DNA of 64,000 nt from Planococcus halotolerans (lineage in GTDB: Bacteria > Bacillota > Bacilli > Bacillales_A > Planococcaceae), in NCBI RefSeq assembly GCF_003289955.1, contig NZ_QLZR01000002.1, positions 248,001-312,000 on the forward strand, read 5' to 3'. Positions 45,975 through 54,193 of this stretch are shown here, piece after piece (the stretch's first letter is position 1; every line of letters begins with the position of its first letter). The position numbers and the translations under genes are program-made. Below the pieces are notes generated by a model. It saw only the letters and a program-made list of their open reading frames with translations. It was not told where the DNA came from and ran no database searches.

Positions 45975-47012
45975 TCAGATGATTTTCTCTTCGATAAGCG
46001 CTTCCGCGATTTGAACTGAGTTCAACGCTGCGCCTTTTACTAAATTATCGGAAACAACCCATAAATGGAAGCCCTGCGGGTTATCAAGATCCAAGCGCAC
46101 ACGACCGACAAATACTTCGTCGAGCCCGGCTGCCATCAGAGGCATAGGGTACAGCTGCTGAGATGGATCATCCATCAATTCTACACCCGGCGCTGCTGAA
46201 ATAGCCGCCTTCACATCTTCCAGCGCAGGGGCTGCATTCAACTCGACATAGACAGATTCGGAATGGCCTGTCACCACCGGCAGCCGAACACAGGTCGCCG
46301 CTACTGAAAGGCTGTCGTCATGCATGATTTTTTTTGTTTCATTGATCATTTTCATTTCTTCCAGCGTGTACCCGTTGTCTGCAAATACATCAATCTGCGG
46401 AATGGCATTATAAGCGATTGGATAATGTTTTTCTGCGGACTTCACAGGCAGCATTTTTGCCTCTGCCTTCCCCGCCTGATCAAATCCTGCATCTGCCTGG
46501 CTTTTCAGCTCGTTGATAGCATCTATGCCTGCACCGGAAACCGCCTGATATGTAGACACGACAATTTTCGTCAAGCCGAATTGCTCTTTTAAAGGCTGTA
46601 ATGCGCAAACCATCTGGATGGTCGAACAGTTTGGATTTGAAATGATTCCTTTATGCAAAGAAAGGTCGCTTTTATTCACTTCCGGTACGACAAGCGGCAC
46701 TTCAGGATCCATGCGGAACGCACTTGTGTTATCGATGACAATCGCGCCGCGCTTTACTGCTTCGGGTGCGAATTTCTCGGACACGCTGCCTCCGGCACTG
46801 AATAAAGCGATGTCTATTCCATCAAATGATTCCGGAACGGCTTCCTGCACTGTATATGTCTTTCCTTTAAAATCGATATTGCTGCCCGCTGACCGGCTTG
46901 AAGACAGGAAACGGATTTCGTTTACAGGAAAATTGCGTTTCTCCAACTGCTCCTTCATTTGTTGGCCCACAGCGCCCGTTGCTCCCATGATTGCTACATT
47001 ATAGGTTTTCAA
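45975..47012 (-). CDS. asd: Aspartate-semialdehyde dehydrogenase
   Basis: A 345-residue NADPH enzyme reducing aspartyl phosphate to aspartate semialdehyde, the branch point to lysine/diaminopimelate, threonine and methionine. The N-terminal Rossmann motif is GATGAVGQQM; the catalytic cysteine is in SNPNCSTIQ (about 125-133). I chose the TTG at 47012, with AAAGGAGAG upstream. In B. subtilis spoVFA/spoVFB precede it and dapG/dapA follow it; all four are absent here. Confidence 0.96.
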   Translation of the reverse strand: MKTYNVAIMGATGAVGQQMKEQLEKRNFPVNEIRFLSSSRSAGSNIDFKGKTYTVQEAVPESFDGIDIALFSAGGSVSEKFAPEAVKRGAIVIDNTSAFRMDPEVPLVVPEVNKSDLSLHKGIISNPNCSTIQMVCALQPLKEQFGLTKIVVSTYQAVSGAGIDAINELKSQADAGFDQAGKAEAKMLPVKSAEKHYPIAYNAIPQIDVFADNGYTLEEMKMINETKKIMHDDSLSVAATCVRLPVVTGHSESVYVELNAAPALEDVKAAISAAPGVELMDDPSQQLYPMPLMAAGLDEVFVGRVRLDLDNPQGFHLWVVSDNLVKGAALNSVQIAEALIEEKII

Positions 47013-47081
47013 TCGACTCTCTCCTTTAATGATAATTTCGATAATTGTATCATAATTCAACGCACTGACGCATTGAATCAT

Positions 47082-47113
47082 TAAAAAAGCATCCTCAATT
47101 TACGAGGATGCTT
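47082..47113 (-). terminator. Terminator at the end of mlpA, stop codon in the loop
   Basis: AAGCATCCTC (47087-47096) pairs with GAGGATGCTT (47104-47113); the 7-base loop contains the mlpA stop (47100-47102), and the minus strand continues in a T-run. Confidence 0.88.
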
Positions 47114-48323
47114 CTTTCGACCTGACAACCGACTGCGCTGGATCGTGTTTAAGAAGTTCCAAAGTATATTGGACTTTTTCCATAGATACTTCTTCAATTT
47201 TCTGCAGCACATCTTCAAATGAAATGTGCCTGCCCATCAGCAATTCATGCTTGCCGTTGCGGCTCATCCGTGAACTCGTGCTTTCCATTCCAAGCAGAAG
47301 ATTGCCTTTAAACTGTTCTTTCGAATCAGTCACTTCCAGTTGCGTCAAACCGCCCGACTGCATATGGTGTATCGACTCCAGAATTTTCTCTTGCAGTTCC
47401 GGCAACTGTTCATTCGAAGTACCGCCGTATATCGCCAGCGTTCCGTGGTCTGAATAAGCGGAATGATAGGAATAGATTGAATAGGCAAGGCCCCGTTCTT
47501 CCCTGATTTCCTGGAATAGCCTAGAAGACATAGTGCCGCCTAGGATATTGTTCATCACGGCCAGATCGTAGAGATGGGGATCATTAATAGACATGCCTGG
47601 AAATCCTAAACAAAGATGGCCCTGCTCGATGTCTTTGTATTTGATGGAACTGCCTGCTGCAAAGTCAGGTTCAGCATATGGTTTCTGCTGTTCAACTTTT
47701 TTAAATTCCCCAAACAGCCCTTCAATTTGCCGGATCAGCTCTGGTGTTATATTGCCTGCCACGGATACGACTGTATTTGAAGGAGTATAGAATCTGTCCA
47801 TGAAATCCCTGATTTTATCAGCATCAAAAGTTTGCAAGGTCTGTTCCACGCCTAGAATTGGCGCACCAATTGAATGTTTCGGATACATGACCCGCCATAG
47901 CTGTTCATGGACGTCATCATCCGGCATATCTTCAGTCATGCTTATTTCCTCAAGCACGACTTGCCGCTCGCGCTCGATTTCCACAGGCTCCATATTGGAA
48001 TTGAAGAACATATCCGCCAGTATATCGACTGCATGATTCGCATGATCATCGACGACTTTCGCATAATAACATGTATATTCTTTCGAAGTATAGGCATTGA
48101 TATCTCCGCCTATACGGTCGAACTCTCTGGCAATATCTTTTGCGCTGCGGGTTGGTGTGCCCTTGAACAGCATATGCTCGATGAAATGGGTGATGCCGTT
48201 TTCTTCCGGTTTTTCATCGCGTGATCCCACTTTGACAAAAATGCCGACTGCCACGGATCTGAAATGCGGAATCTGCTCCGAGACGATTCGCAAACCGTTA
48301 TCACAAATAAAAGTATTTGCCAC
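47100..48323 (-). CDS. mlpA: M16-family zinc peptidase MlpA (YmxG)
   Basis: A 407-residue M16B peptidase with an intact zinc motif HFIEH in GITHFIEHMLFKG (about residues 47-51) and a downstream YTCYYAKV/E-x-Q-V-V-L-E-E-I glutamate ligand region. Related proteins degrade or process small polypeptides; in B. subtilis it lies next to pnp, as here. The GTG start at 48323 follows GGAGGGA. The ylxY and ymxH genes that flank it in B. subtilis are missing. Confidence 0.93.
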   Translation of the reverse strand: MANTFICDNGLRIVSEQIPHFRSVAVGIFVKVGSRDEKPEENGITHFIEHMLFKGTPTRSAKDIAREFDRIGGDINAYTSKEYTCYYAKVVDDHANHAVDILADMFFNSNMEPVEIERERQVVLEEISMTEDMPDDDVHEQLWRVMYPKHSIGAPILGVEQTLQTFDADKIRDFMDRFYTPSNTVVSVAGNITPELIRQIEGLFGEFKKVEQQKPYAEPDFAAGSSIKYKDIEQGHLCLGFPGMSINDPHLYDLAVMNNILGGTMSSRLFQEIREERGLAYSIYSYHSAYSDHGTLAIYGGTSNEQLPELQEKILESIHHMQSGGLTQLEVTDSKEQFKGNLLLGMESTSSRMSRNGKHELLMGRHISFEDVLQKIEEVSMEKVQYTLELLKHDPAQSVVRSKEASS

Positions 48324-48343
48324 TGTTTAGTTCCCTCCAATTA

Positions 48344-48384
48344 GAAAAGCGTAAGCGCCCGTCTTGGCCGCTGGTGTCTGGACA
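48344..48384 (+). repeat. Family A repeat, internally deleted 41-base copy keeping both ends
   Basis: Begins GAAAAGCGTAAGCGCCC and ends GGCCGCTGGTGTCTGGACA with the whole central hairpin missing. The full copy follows 3 bases later. Confidence 0.75.
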
Positions 48385-48386
48385 GA

Positions 48387-48503
48387 GAAAAGCGTAAGCG
48401 CCCGTTTAGCTCTGAAAGGCATAAGACAGACCAACGAAGTGGCCTTGGCCGCGCAGTTGGACTGGCTTATGACCCGAAGAGCTGGGCCGCTGAAGTCTGG
48501 ACA
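48387..48503 (+). repeat. Intergenic hairpin repeat, family A, full copy
   Basis: AGCTCT subtype with arms AGCTCT / AGAGCT, GCATAAG / CTTATG and CCAAC / GTTGG; tip GTGGCC / GGCCGC. It lies in the mlpA-pnp gap, antisense to both genes. Confidence 0.88.
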
Positions 48504-48565
48504 AAAACCCACTCTTCCAAAGTTATTTAAAACATATAATTTCTCTATTTTCTTTAGAGAAATAA

Positions 48566-48597
48566 GAAAAAAATTGCCAACTTTCGTTGGCAATTTT
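48566..48597 (-). terminator. Terminator of pnp
   Basis: AAAATTGCCAA / TTGGCAATTTT stem, loop CTTTCG, immediately after the pnp stop, with a T-run on the minus strand. Confidence 0.9.
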
Positions 48598-48600
48598 CAT

Positions 48601-50718
48601 TTATTCCTGATTAGCTTTTTCAGCTTCTTCTTTTTCTTCTTTCAGGACAATTTTGCGAGAAAGGTTGACGCGGCCTTGACGGTCGATTTCAATTACTTTC
48701 ACTTTTACAACTTGATCCATTTTCAGGACATCTTCCACTTCCTTCGTCCGTTCTTCCTGGATTTCAGAAATATGAAGCAGTCCATCTTTGCCTGGGAACA
48801 ATTCAACAAAGGCACCAAACTTCTCGATGCGTTTCACTTTGCCTTCATAGTATTCCCCAACTTTTGCTTCGCGAACGATGTTTTCGATCATCGCTTTCGC
48901 TTTAGCGTTCATTTCTTCATCAACAGACGAAATGAAAATGGTGCCATCTTGCTCTGTATCGATTTTGACTCCTGTCTCATCGATGATCTTATTGATCACT
49001 TTACCGCCAGGTCCGATTACATCGCGGATCTTATCAGGGTTAATTTTAACCATGATGATCTTCGGTGCAAATTTAGACAATTGCTCTCTAGGGTCAGAAA
49101 TTGTCGCCAGCATCGATTCAAGGATGTGAATACGTCCAATTTTCGCTTGTGTCAAAGCTTCTTCAAGAATTTCACGCGATAAACCATCGATTTTGATATC
49201 CATTTGAAGTGCCGTAATGCCTTCTGCAGTTCCGGCAACTTTAAAGTCCATATCACCAAGATGATCTTCCATCCCTTGAATATCAGACAATACCGTATAG
49301 TTATCGCCTTTTTTAACCAATCCCATTGCAATACCGGCTACAGGTGCTTTCAAAGGAACACCAGCGTCCATCATTGCAAGAGTTGAAGCACAGATACTTG
49401 CCTGTGAAGTTGATCCGTTGGATTCCAGAACTTCTGCTACCAGGCGGATTGTATATGGGAATTCTTTTTCGTTCGGGATTACCGCTTCAAGTGCACGTTC
49501 ACCAAGAGCTCCGTGTCCGATTTCGCGGCGGCCTGGTCCACGAAGGAATCCAGTTTCACCAACTGAGAACAACGGGAAGTTGTAATGGTGCATAAAACGT
49601 TTTGTGTCTTCGATGCCAAGGCCGTCGATAATCTGTACATCGCCGAGTGCCCCAAGTGTACAAATACTCATCGCCTGCGTTTGGCCGCGTGTGAATAAGC
49701 CTGAACCGTGTGTACGGGCCAGCAAGCCGACTTCTGAAGACAAAGCACGGATTTCTGAAGGTCCGCGTCCGTCCGGACGGATTTTTTCATCCGTTATCAA
49801 GCGGCGCACTTCATCTTTGACCATTTTATCCAAGATCTGGCCTGCCTGTTTTTTAACGTCATCATCAGATTCTTCGTATTGTGCCATGACACGTTTTTTC
49901 ACTTCATCAATTGCTTCGTTGCGCGCTTGCTTTTCATTGACTTGAACAGCAGCGTTCAATTCCTCTTCAACAGCGTTTTTGATAGTAGCAGAAAGTTCAG
50001 CATCCAACTCGTATAATTTGATTTCGGATTTTTCTTTTCCGACTTCTGCTGCAATCTCTTCCTGGAACGCGATCAATTTCTTGATCTCTTCGTGGCCGAA
50101 CATGATGGCTTCAAGGATGATGTCTTCTGATACTTCTTTCGCCCCAGCTTCAACCATATTGATGGCATCTTTTGTTCCTGCTACTGTCAGGTTGATCGAG
50201 CTTTTCTCAAGTTGCTCATTTGTCGGGTTGATAATGTATTCGCCATCGATCAATCCCACGATGACGCCGGCAATCGGCCCGTCGAAGGGAATATCCGAAA
50301 TCATCAATGACAATGAAGATCCGAACATAGCTGCCATTTCTGAAGGGCAATCCTGATCAACAGACATAACCATTGAAATTACCTGTACTTCGTTACGGAA
50401 ACCATCCGGGAATAGCGGACGGATCGGACGGTCAATCAGGCGGCTTGTTAAAGTCGCTTTTTCTGATGGACGCCCTTCACGCTTGATGAAGCCTCCAGGT
50501 ATTTTACCGACAGCATAAAGGCGCTCTTCATAGTTGACAGTCAATGGGAAGAAATCCAACGGCTTCGGATTTTTGGAAGCTGTTGATGTGGACAATACTG
50601 CAGTATCGCCATAACGGATCAAAGCTGCTCCGTTTGCTTGTTTTGCCAATTGGCCAACTTCGACCTGTAATTCGCGGCCTGCCCAATCGAATTTGTAAAC
50701 TTTTTTAGTTTGCTCCAT
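48601..50718 (-). CDS. pnp: Polynucleotide phosphorylase
   Basis: A 705-residue 3'-to-5' phosphorolytic exoribonuclease, acting as a trimer. Order: first RNase PH domain (about 1-140), helical domain (about 145-235), second catalytic RNase PH domain (about 310-540), KH domain with the [11 protein letters not shown] loop (about 563), then S1 domain ending in a basic/acidic tail. It is the main 3' exonuclease of the RNase Y/J decay network. Located downstream of rpsO across a terminator, as in many bacteria. Confidence 0.98.
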   Translation of the reverse strand: MEQTKKVYKFDWAGRELQVEVGQLAKQANGAALIRYGDTAVLSTSTASKNPKPLDFFPLTVNYEERLYAVGKIPGGFIKREGRPSEKATLTSRLIDRPIRPLFPDGFRNEVQVISMVMSVDQDCPSEMAAMFGSSLSLMISDIPFDGPIAGVIVGLIDGEYIINPTNEQLEKSSINLTVAGTKDAINMVEAGAKEVSEDIILEAIMFGHEEIKKLIAFQEEIAAEVGKEKSEIKLYELDAELSATIKNAVEEELNAAVQVNEKQARNEAIDEVKKRVMAQYEESDDDVKKQAGQILDKMVKDEVRRLITDEKIRPDGRGPSEIRALSSEVGLLARTHGSGLFTRGQTQAMSICTLGALGDVQIIDGLGIEDTKRFMHHYNFPLFSVGETGFLRGPGRREIGHGALGERALEAVIPNEKEFPYTIRLVAEVLESNGSTSQASICASTLAMMDAGVPLKAPVAGIAMGLVKKGDNYTVLSDIQGMEDHLGDMDFKVAGTAEGITALQMDIKIDGLSREILEEALTQAKIGRIHILESMLATISDPREQLSKFAPKIIMVKINPDKIRDVIGPGGKVINKIIDETGVKIDTEQDGTIFISSVDEEMNAKAKAMIENIVREAKVGEYYEGKVKRIEKFGAFVELFPGKDGLLHISEIQEERTKEVEDVLKMDQVVKVKVIEIDRQGRVNLSRKIVLKEEKEEAEKANQE

Positions 50719-50827
50719 AATCGAGCTCCTCTCTCTTTCAATATATAGACAATTTTATGTATCCATTACTAGTAGTGTATCAAAAAAGCATACGCTGTGC
50801 GATTGTATGCGGAATATTTTATCCATA

Positions 50828-50855
50828 AAGAAAAAGCGGGACGAATCCCGCTTTC
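50828..50855 (-). terminator. Terminator of rpsO
   Basis: AAAGCGGGA / TCCCGCTTT stem, loop CGAA region, T-rich on the minus strand; 11 bases after the rpsO stop. Confidence 0.88.
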
Positions 50856-50866
50856 ACTGATTGCTA

Positions 50867-51136
50867 TTATCGGCGTAGGCCAAGTCTTGCGATTAATTCG
50901 CGGTAACGAGCTACGTCGTTTTCACGAAGGTATTTCAACAAGTTACGACGGCGTCCGACCATTTTGAATAGACCACGACGTGAGTGATGATCTTTTTTGT
51001 GAGTACGTAAGTGCTCATTCAAGTTGTTGATGTCTTCTGTAAGAATGGCGATTTGAATTTCTGCAGACCCAGTATCTGTGTCATGCACTTTGTATTCATT
51101 GATCAATTCATTTTTACGTTCTTGAGTAATTGCCAT
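50867..51136 (-). CDS. rpsO: Ribosomal protein uS15
   Basis: The 89-residue small-subunit protein S15, which binds the 16S rRNA central domain early in assembly. The [16 protein letters not shown] start, [15 protein letters not shown] and LLKYLREND segments are family standard. I chose the ATG at 51136 because GGAGGTGG lies upstream and the protein then starts MAITQERK. The 145-base leader before it could hold an S15 autoregulatory structure, but I could not resolve one. Confidence 0.98.
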   Translation of the reverse strand: MAITQERKNELINEYKVHDTDTGSAEIQIAILTEDINNLNEHLRTHKKDHHSRRGLFKMVGRRRNLLKYLRENDVARYRELIARLGLRR

Positions 51137-51281
51137 ACTGTTTCCACCTCCTAATATCTGATAGCCCCAATTACCGAGCAAACGTTGGTGATTCGATTTG
51201 CCAAGCAATGGTTAGTACGTTCAGTACTCATAAATCATAGCACACGGCAAATTGAAAATCAACTGAACGTCCCGGCTGTTT

Positions 51282-52226
51282 TCACTGAACGAAAAAGCGG
51301 ATGGCTTCCTGTTTGTCTTTTTCAATTTGTGCTTTCAATTCATCTATGCCGGAAAATTTTCTTTCGTCCCGGATCCTCTTATGCCAATCGACAGTGACCC
51401 GTTCCCCGTAAATATCTTTATCAAAATTAAAGATATGGACTTCGATCACAAGCTTCTTATGATCCGGGTCGTTGAATGTCGGTTTATAGCCCACATTGCA
51501 GACGCCTTCGTGGACTTCGTCCTGTACATGGAGACGAACAGCGTAAACACCGCGGCCAGGCACGAATGTGCCAAGGTCCGGTTCCACATTGGCAGTCGGA
51601 AAGCCGATCGTCCGGCCTCTTTTGTCCCCGTTCACAACTGTTCCTGATACTTTGAATGGACGTCCTGATAAACGGGATACTCCTTCAATTTCCCCGGATT
51701 TCAAGTGATTGCGAATTCTCGTGGAACTGATTTTTTCCTGGCCGTCTTCAAGCTTGCCGATGACACTGACGCCAAACCGGCCATCAGCATAGTTTTCCAT
51801 CAATTCCATAGAGCCCTGTCCTTTTGAGCCAAAGGAAAAATCGAAACCGGCTGTAACATGCACAACATTCAGATCCTCAATAAAATGGCTGATAAATTGT
51901 TCCGGCTGCAATTGTGCAAAGTCGGATGTAAAACGGACGATGAAACATACGTCGATATTCATTTCATTAAGAATATCCATTTTCTGCTGCAAAGGTGTTA
52001 TGTAAAACACTTCTTCTTTTCTGCCGCCCAATACCAGTGATGGATGCGGATCAAAAGTCATCACCGCTGATTTCGCACCTAATTGCTGCGCTTTTTCCAC
52101 AGCTTCACCAATTACTTTCTGATGCCCTTTATGGACGCCGTCAAAAAAACCAAGCGCCATGGATAATGGTCCCAACTCTTCTTCCGGTTTCATATGGTTT
52201 GGATAATTTAAATGGAAGATTTTCAT
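51282..52226 (-). CDS. ribF: Bifunctional riboflavin kinase / FAD synthetase
   Basis: A 314-residue enzyme converting riboflavin to FMN and FAD. The N-terminal adenylyltransferase domain has the nucleotide motif GFFDGVHKGHQ (about 28-38); the C-terminal riboflavin kinase domain (about 185-310) has GRTIGFPTAN. It starts 1 base after the truB stop, with the ribosome site GAGGTG inside the end of truB. Confidence 0.97.
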   Translation of the reverse strand: MKIFHLNYPNHMKPEEELGPLSMALGFFDGVHKGHQKVIGEAVEKAQQLGAKSAVMTFDPHPSLVLGGRKEEVFYITPLQQKMDILNEMNIDVCFIVRFTSDFAQLQPEQFISHFIEDLNVVHVTAGFDFSFGSKGQGSMELMENYADGRFGVSVIGKLEDGQEKISSTRIRNHLKSGEIEGVSRLSGRPFKVSGTVVNGDKRGRTIGFPTANVEPDLGTFVPGRGVYAVRLHVQDEVHEGVCNVGYKPTFNDPDHKKLVIEVHIFNFDKDIYGERVTVDWHKRIRDERKFSGIDELKAQIEKDKQEAIRFFVQ

Positions 52227-52227
52227 T

Positions 52228-53157
52228 TTACACCTCGTCTTCTGTCGGCAGTCCGAACATTTTTTCAGGTTTCATCTTACCCTTTTTCTCCGGATGCTTC
52301 TTATATAAAGCAAAAGGATTTTCGTTTATGGTAAAAATAAGCAGTTCATTGTCCTCCAATAAAGGATGCATTTCCATGACCTGGCCATTTTTCATCGCAA
52401 AAAACATTTTTGGATCGACTTCCACTGCTGGAAATGCGCTTAACCCATAGATAAGCGGCTTTAAGTATTGATCGATAGTTCCATTTTGGGCAATCTCATC
52501 AACCTCTGCAAGTGTTAAGCAATCTTCCTGTTTAAACTTGCCTGATTCCGTTCTTGTCAATTTTGACATATGCGCCGGGTAGCCAAGAGCCTCGCCTATT
52601 TGCACAGCCAGTGTCCGGATATAAGTGCCTTTGCCGCATTGGATACGGATTCGAAAATGAATGTCAGTTCCAGTCCATTCTTCCGCACTGTCCAATAACT
52701 CGATGGAGTCAATTCGGGCTTTCCTGATTGGCCGTTCAACCGCTATGCCGGCTCTGGCATATTCGTATAATTTTTTGCCATTTACCTTCACTGCTGAATA
52801 CATGGGTGGAATCTGGGTGATGTCTCCAGTCAATCCCTCTAAAGCGGTCTGCAGTTCCTGTCTGGTGATTTTCTTTTCCCGCTGGTCCCGCTCCACTACT
52901 TCTCCAGTCGCATCTTCTGTTTCAGTGGAGAAACCGATTGCCACTTCCGCTTCATAAGTTTTCCCTTGATTGGTGATATATTCCGCCACTTTTGTGGTGT
53001 TGCCTATGCAAATTGGCAGTACGCCATCCACTTCGGGATCGAGGGTACCGGTATGGCCGACTTTTTTTGTTTTCAATATTTTACGCAGTTTAAAAACGCA
53101 ATCATGGGAAGTCATGCCTTTTTCTTTCCATAAAGGAAGTATTCCGTTAATGGCCAT
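52228..53157 (-). CDS. truB: tRNA pseudouridine-55 synthase TruB
   Basis: A 309-residue enzyme making pseudouridine 55 in the T-loop of tRNAs. The catalytic aspartate is in HTGTLDPEVDGVLP (about 38-51). The C-terminal half is a PUA-like RNA-binding domain. I chose the ATG at 53157, preceded by AAAGGGG, over one three codons upstream that lies in the ribosome site. It is separated from rbfA by a structured repeat region of about 385 bases, longer than other gaps of the operon. Confidence 0.96.
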   Translation of the reverse strand: MAINGILPLWKEKGMTSHDCVFKLRKILKTKKVGHTGTLDPEVDGVLPICIGNTTKVAEYITNQGKTYEAEVAIGFSTETEDATGEVVERDQREKKITRQELQTALEGLTGDITQIPPMYSAVKVNGKKLYEYARAGIAVERPIRKARIDSIELLDSAEEWTGTDIHFRIRIQCGKGTYIRTLAVQIGEALGYPAHMSKLTRTESGKFKQEDCLTLAEVDEIAQNGTIDQYLKPLIYGLSAFPAVEVDPKMFFAMKNGQVMEMHPLLEDNELLIFTINENPFALYKKHPEKKGKMKPEKMFGLPTEDEV

Positions 53158-53204
53158 TTCTTTCAACCCCTTTCTATATAACCAGTTCTATATAATCCTC
53201 TATT

Positions 53205-53315
53205 TAACGCTTCGACGCTTTGGACAAGGCTCACACCATAAGCCGAGAAAGAACACTCGTCTTACGGCTCCGCCCAGTCCGGAGGCGCACCGACGCTGAG
53301 AGAAGTCTCTGAAGA
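53205..53315 (-). repeat. Structured intergenic element B1 between rbfA and truB
   Basis: On the minus strand it contains CCGTAAGACGAG and CTCGGCTTATGG, which pair around a short loop, with flanking GGACTGGGCGGAG and AGCGTCGAAGCG. From memory similar blocks recur in Bacillales intergenic DNA, but only this copy is in the window, so family status is inference. Confidence 0.5.
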
Positions 53316-53321
53316 TATGGA

Positions 53322-53467
53322 GCAAAACAGCGAAGACTCCCAGGGGATTAGAAACAGAGTTGGTTTTCCAACTCTGTTTCGAGCGAAGTGCTGAGATCCA
53401 CTCGGACGAAGGTTAGCGAGTCCGAGTTAGCTCAGTGCGAGCCCCCAGGAAAGCGAAGCTGTTTTGC
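53322..53467. repeat. Nested inverted-repeat element B2 between rbfA and truB
   Basis: Outer arms GCAAAACAGC (53322-53331) and GCTGTTTTGC (53458-53467) enclose a 13-bp perfect hairpin (GAAACAGAGTTGG 53351-53363 with CCAACTCTGTTTC 53368-53380) and a second imperfect hairpin (CTGAG...CTCGGAC / GTCCGAG...CTCAG, 53391-53435). It is a composite cruciform-capable unit of 146 bases with no open frame. Its hairpins lack T-runs, so it is not an ordinary terminator. Confidence 0.7.
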
Positions 53468-53499
53468 GGAATATCGGTAATCAAAGTTTAGCTAATTAT

Positions 53500-53536
53500 G
53501 TAAAAAAGCCTGCAATCTAAGAAATAGACAGCAGGC
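53500..53536 (-). terminator. Terminator after rbfA
   Basis: Minus strand GCCTGC...GCAGGCTTTTTT with an AT-rich loop, about 7 bases after the rbfA stop. It separates infB-ylxP-rbfA from truB-ribF-rpsO-pnp. Confidence 0.8.
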
Positions 53537-53542
53537 CTGGTT

Positions 53543-53896
53543 TTATTGTTCGTCTTTCGGTTCTTTGATATCCCGCAGCAGACTGTCGATACGATTTCCG
53601 TATGCCACTGAAGTATCGAATTCAAAAGATAATTCAGGCGTCTTGCGCAAACGGATGCGCTGGCCGATTTCTGAACGGATAAATCCTTTGGATTTCGATA
53701 AGCCGAGCAATGTCTGCTCTTTTGCAGCATCATCACCCAATACACTGATATATACTGTCGCCTGTTGAAGATCTCCGGTTACTTCGACATCTGTCACCGT
53801 TACAAATCCGATTCTCGGGTCTTTCAGCTTGCGGCTGATGATATCGCTGAGCTCTTTCTTCATTTGTTCGCCTACACGATTCGAGCGCATTGTCAT
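53543..53896 (-). CDS. rbfA: 30S ribosome-binding factor RbfA
   Basis: A 117-residue KH-fold protein needed for late 16S rRNA processing and cold adaptation. [22 protein letters not shown] at the N-terminus and the [22 protein letters not shown] stretch are standard. The ATG at 53896 follows GAGGTGA. It lies 18 bases after ylxP. Confidence 0.96.
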   Translation of the reverse strand: MTMRSNRVGEQMKKELSDIISRKLKDPRIGFVTVTDVEVTGDLQQATVYISVLGDDAAKEQTLLGLSKSKGFIRSEIGQRIRLRKTPELSFEFDTSVAYGNRIDSLLRDIKEPKDEQ

Positions 53897-53914
53897 TGCT
53901 TATTCACCTCGTTC

Positions 53915-54193
53915 TTAGAGATATTCTTGATGATGTTCAAGACATTCCCACGACGGATTGCTCTCCAGGTAATACAGCACTTGCGCCATTTCCTTTTCAA
54001 CCATTTCTTTTGAAGACGAAACAATGACAAAGGCCAGGCGCGTGCGCTGCCATACATTCTGATGATCAATCTCTGCCGCGGAAACATTGAACTTTTGTTT
54101 TGAACGGGTCAGCATGCTTTTCAGCACTGCCCTTTTTTCCTTCAATGAATGCGCTGACGGTATAAAAAATTCGCATTCCATATAAAGGATCAT
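53915..54193 (-). CDS. ylxP: YlxP (DUF503) protein
   Basis: A 92-residue protein of the DUF503 family, with the signature [13 protein letters not shown] and [21 protein letters not shown]. Conserved in the infB operon of Firmicutes; its function is not firmly known, though a role in ribosome assembly is suspected from context. The start overlaps the infB stop by 4 bases (ATGA). Confidence 0.93.
   Translation of the reverse strand: MILYMECEFFIPSAHSLKEKRAVLKSMLTRSKQKFNVSAAEIDHQNVWQRTRLAFVIVSSSKEMVEKEMAQVLYYLESNPSWECLEHHQEYL

Noticed and set aside
51137..51281. S15-type autoregulatory RNA in the rpsO leader
   Set aside because: The leader is long enough, but I could not find a clear three-way junction or pseudoknot by eye.
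53488..53745. 85-codon open frame overlapping rbfA
   Set aside because: It overlaps rbfA in another frame, has no ribosome site, and its protein has shadow-like composition.
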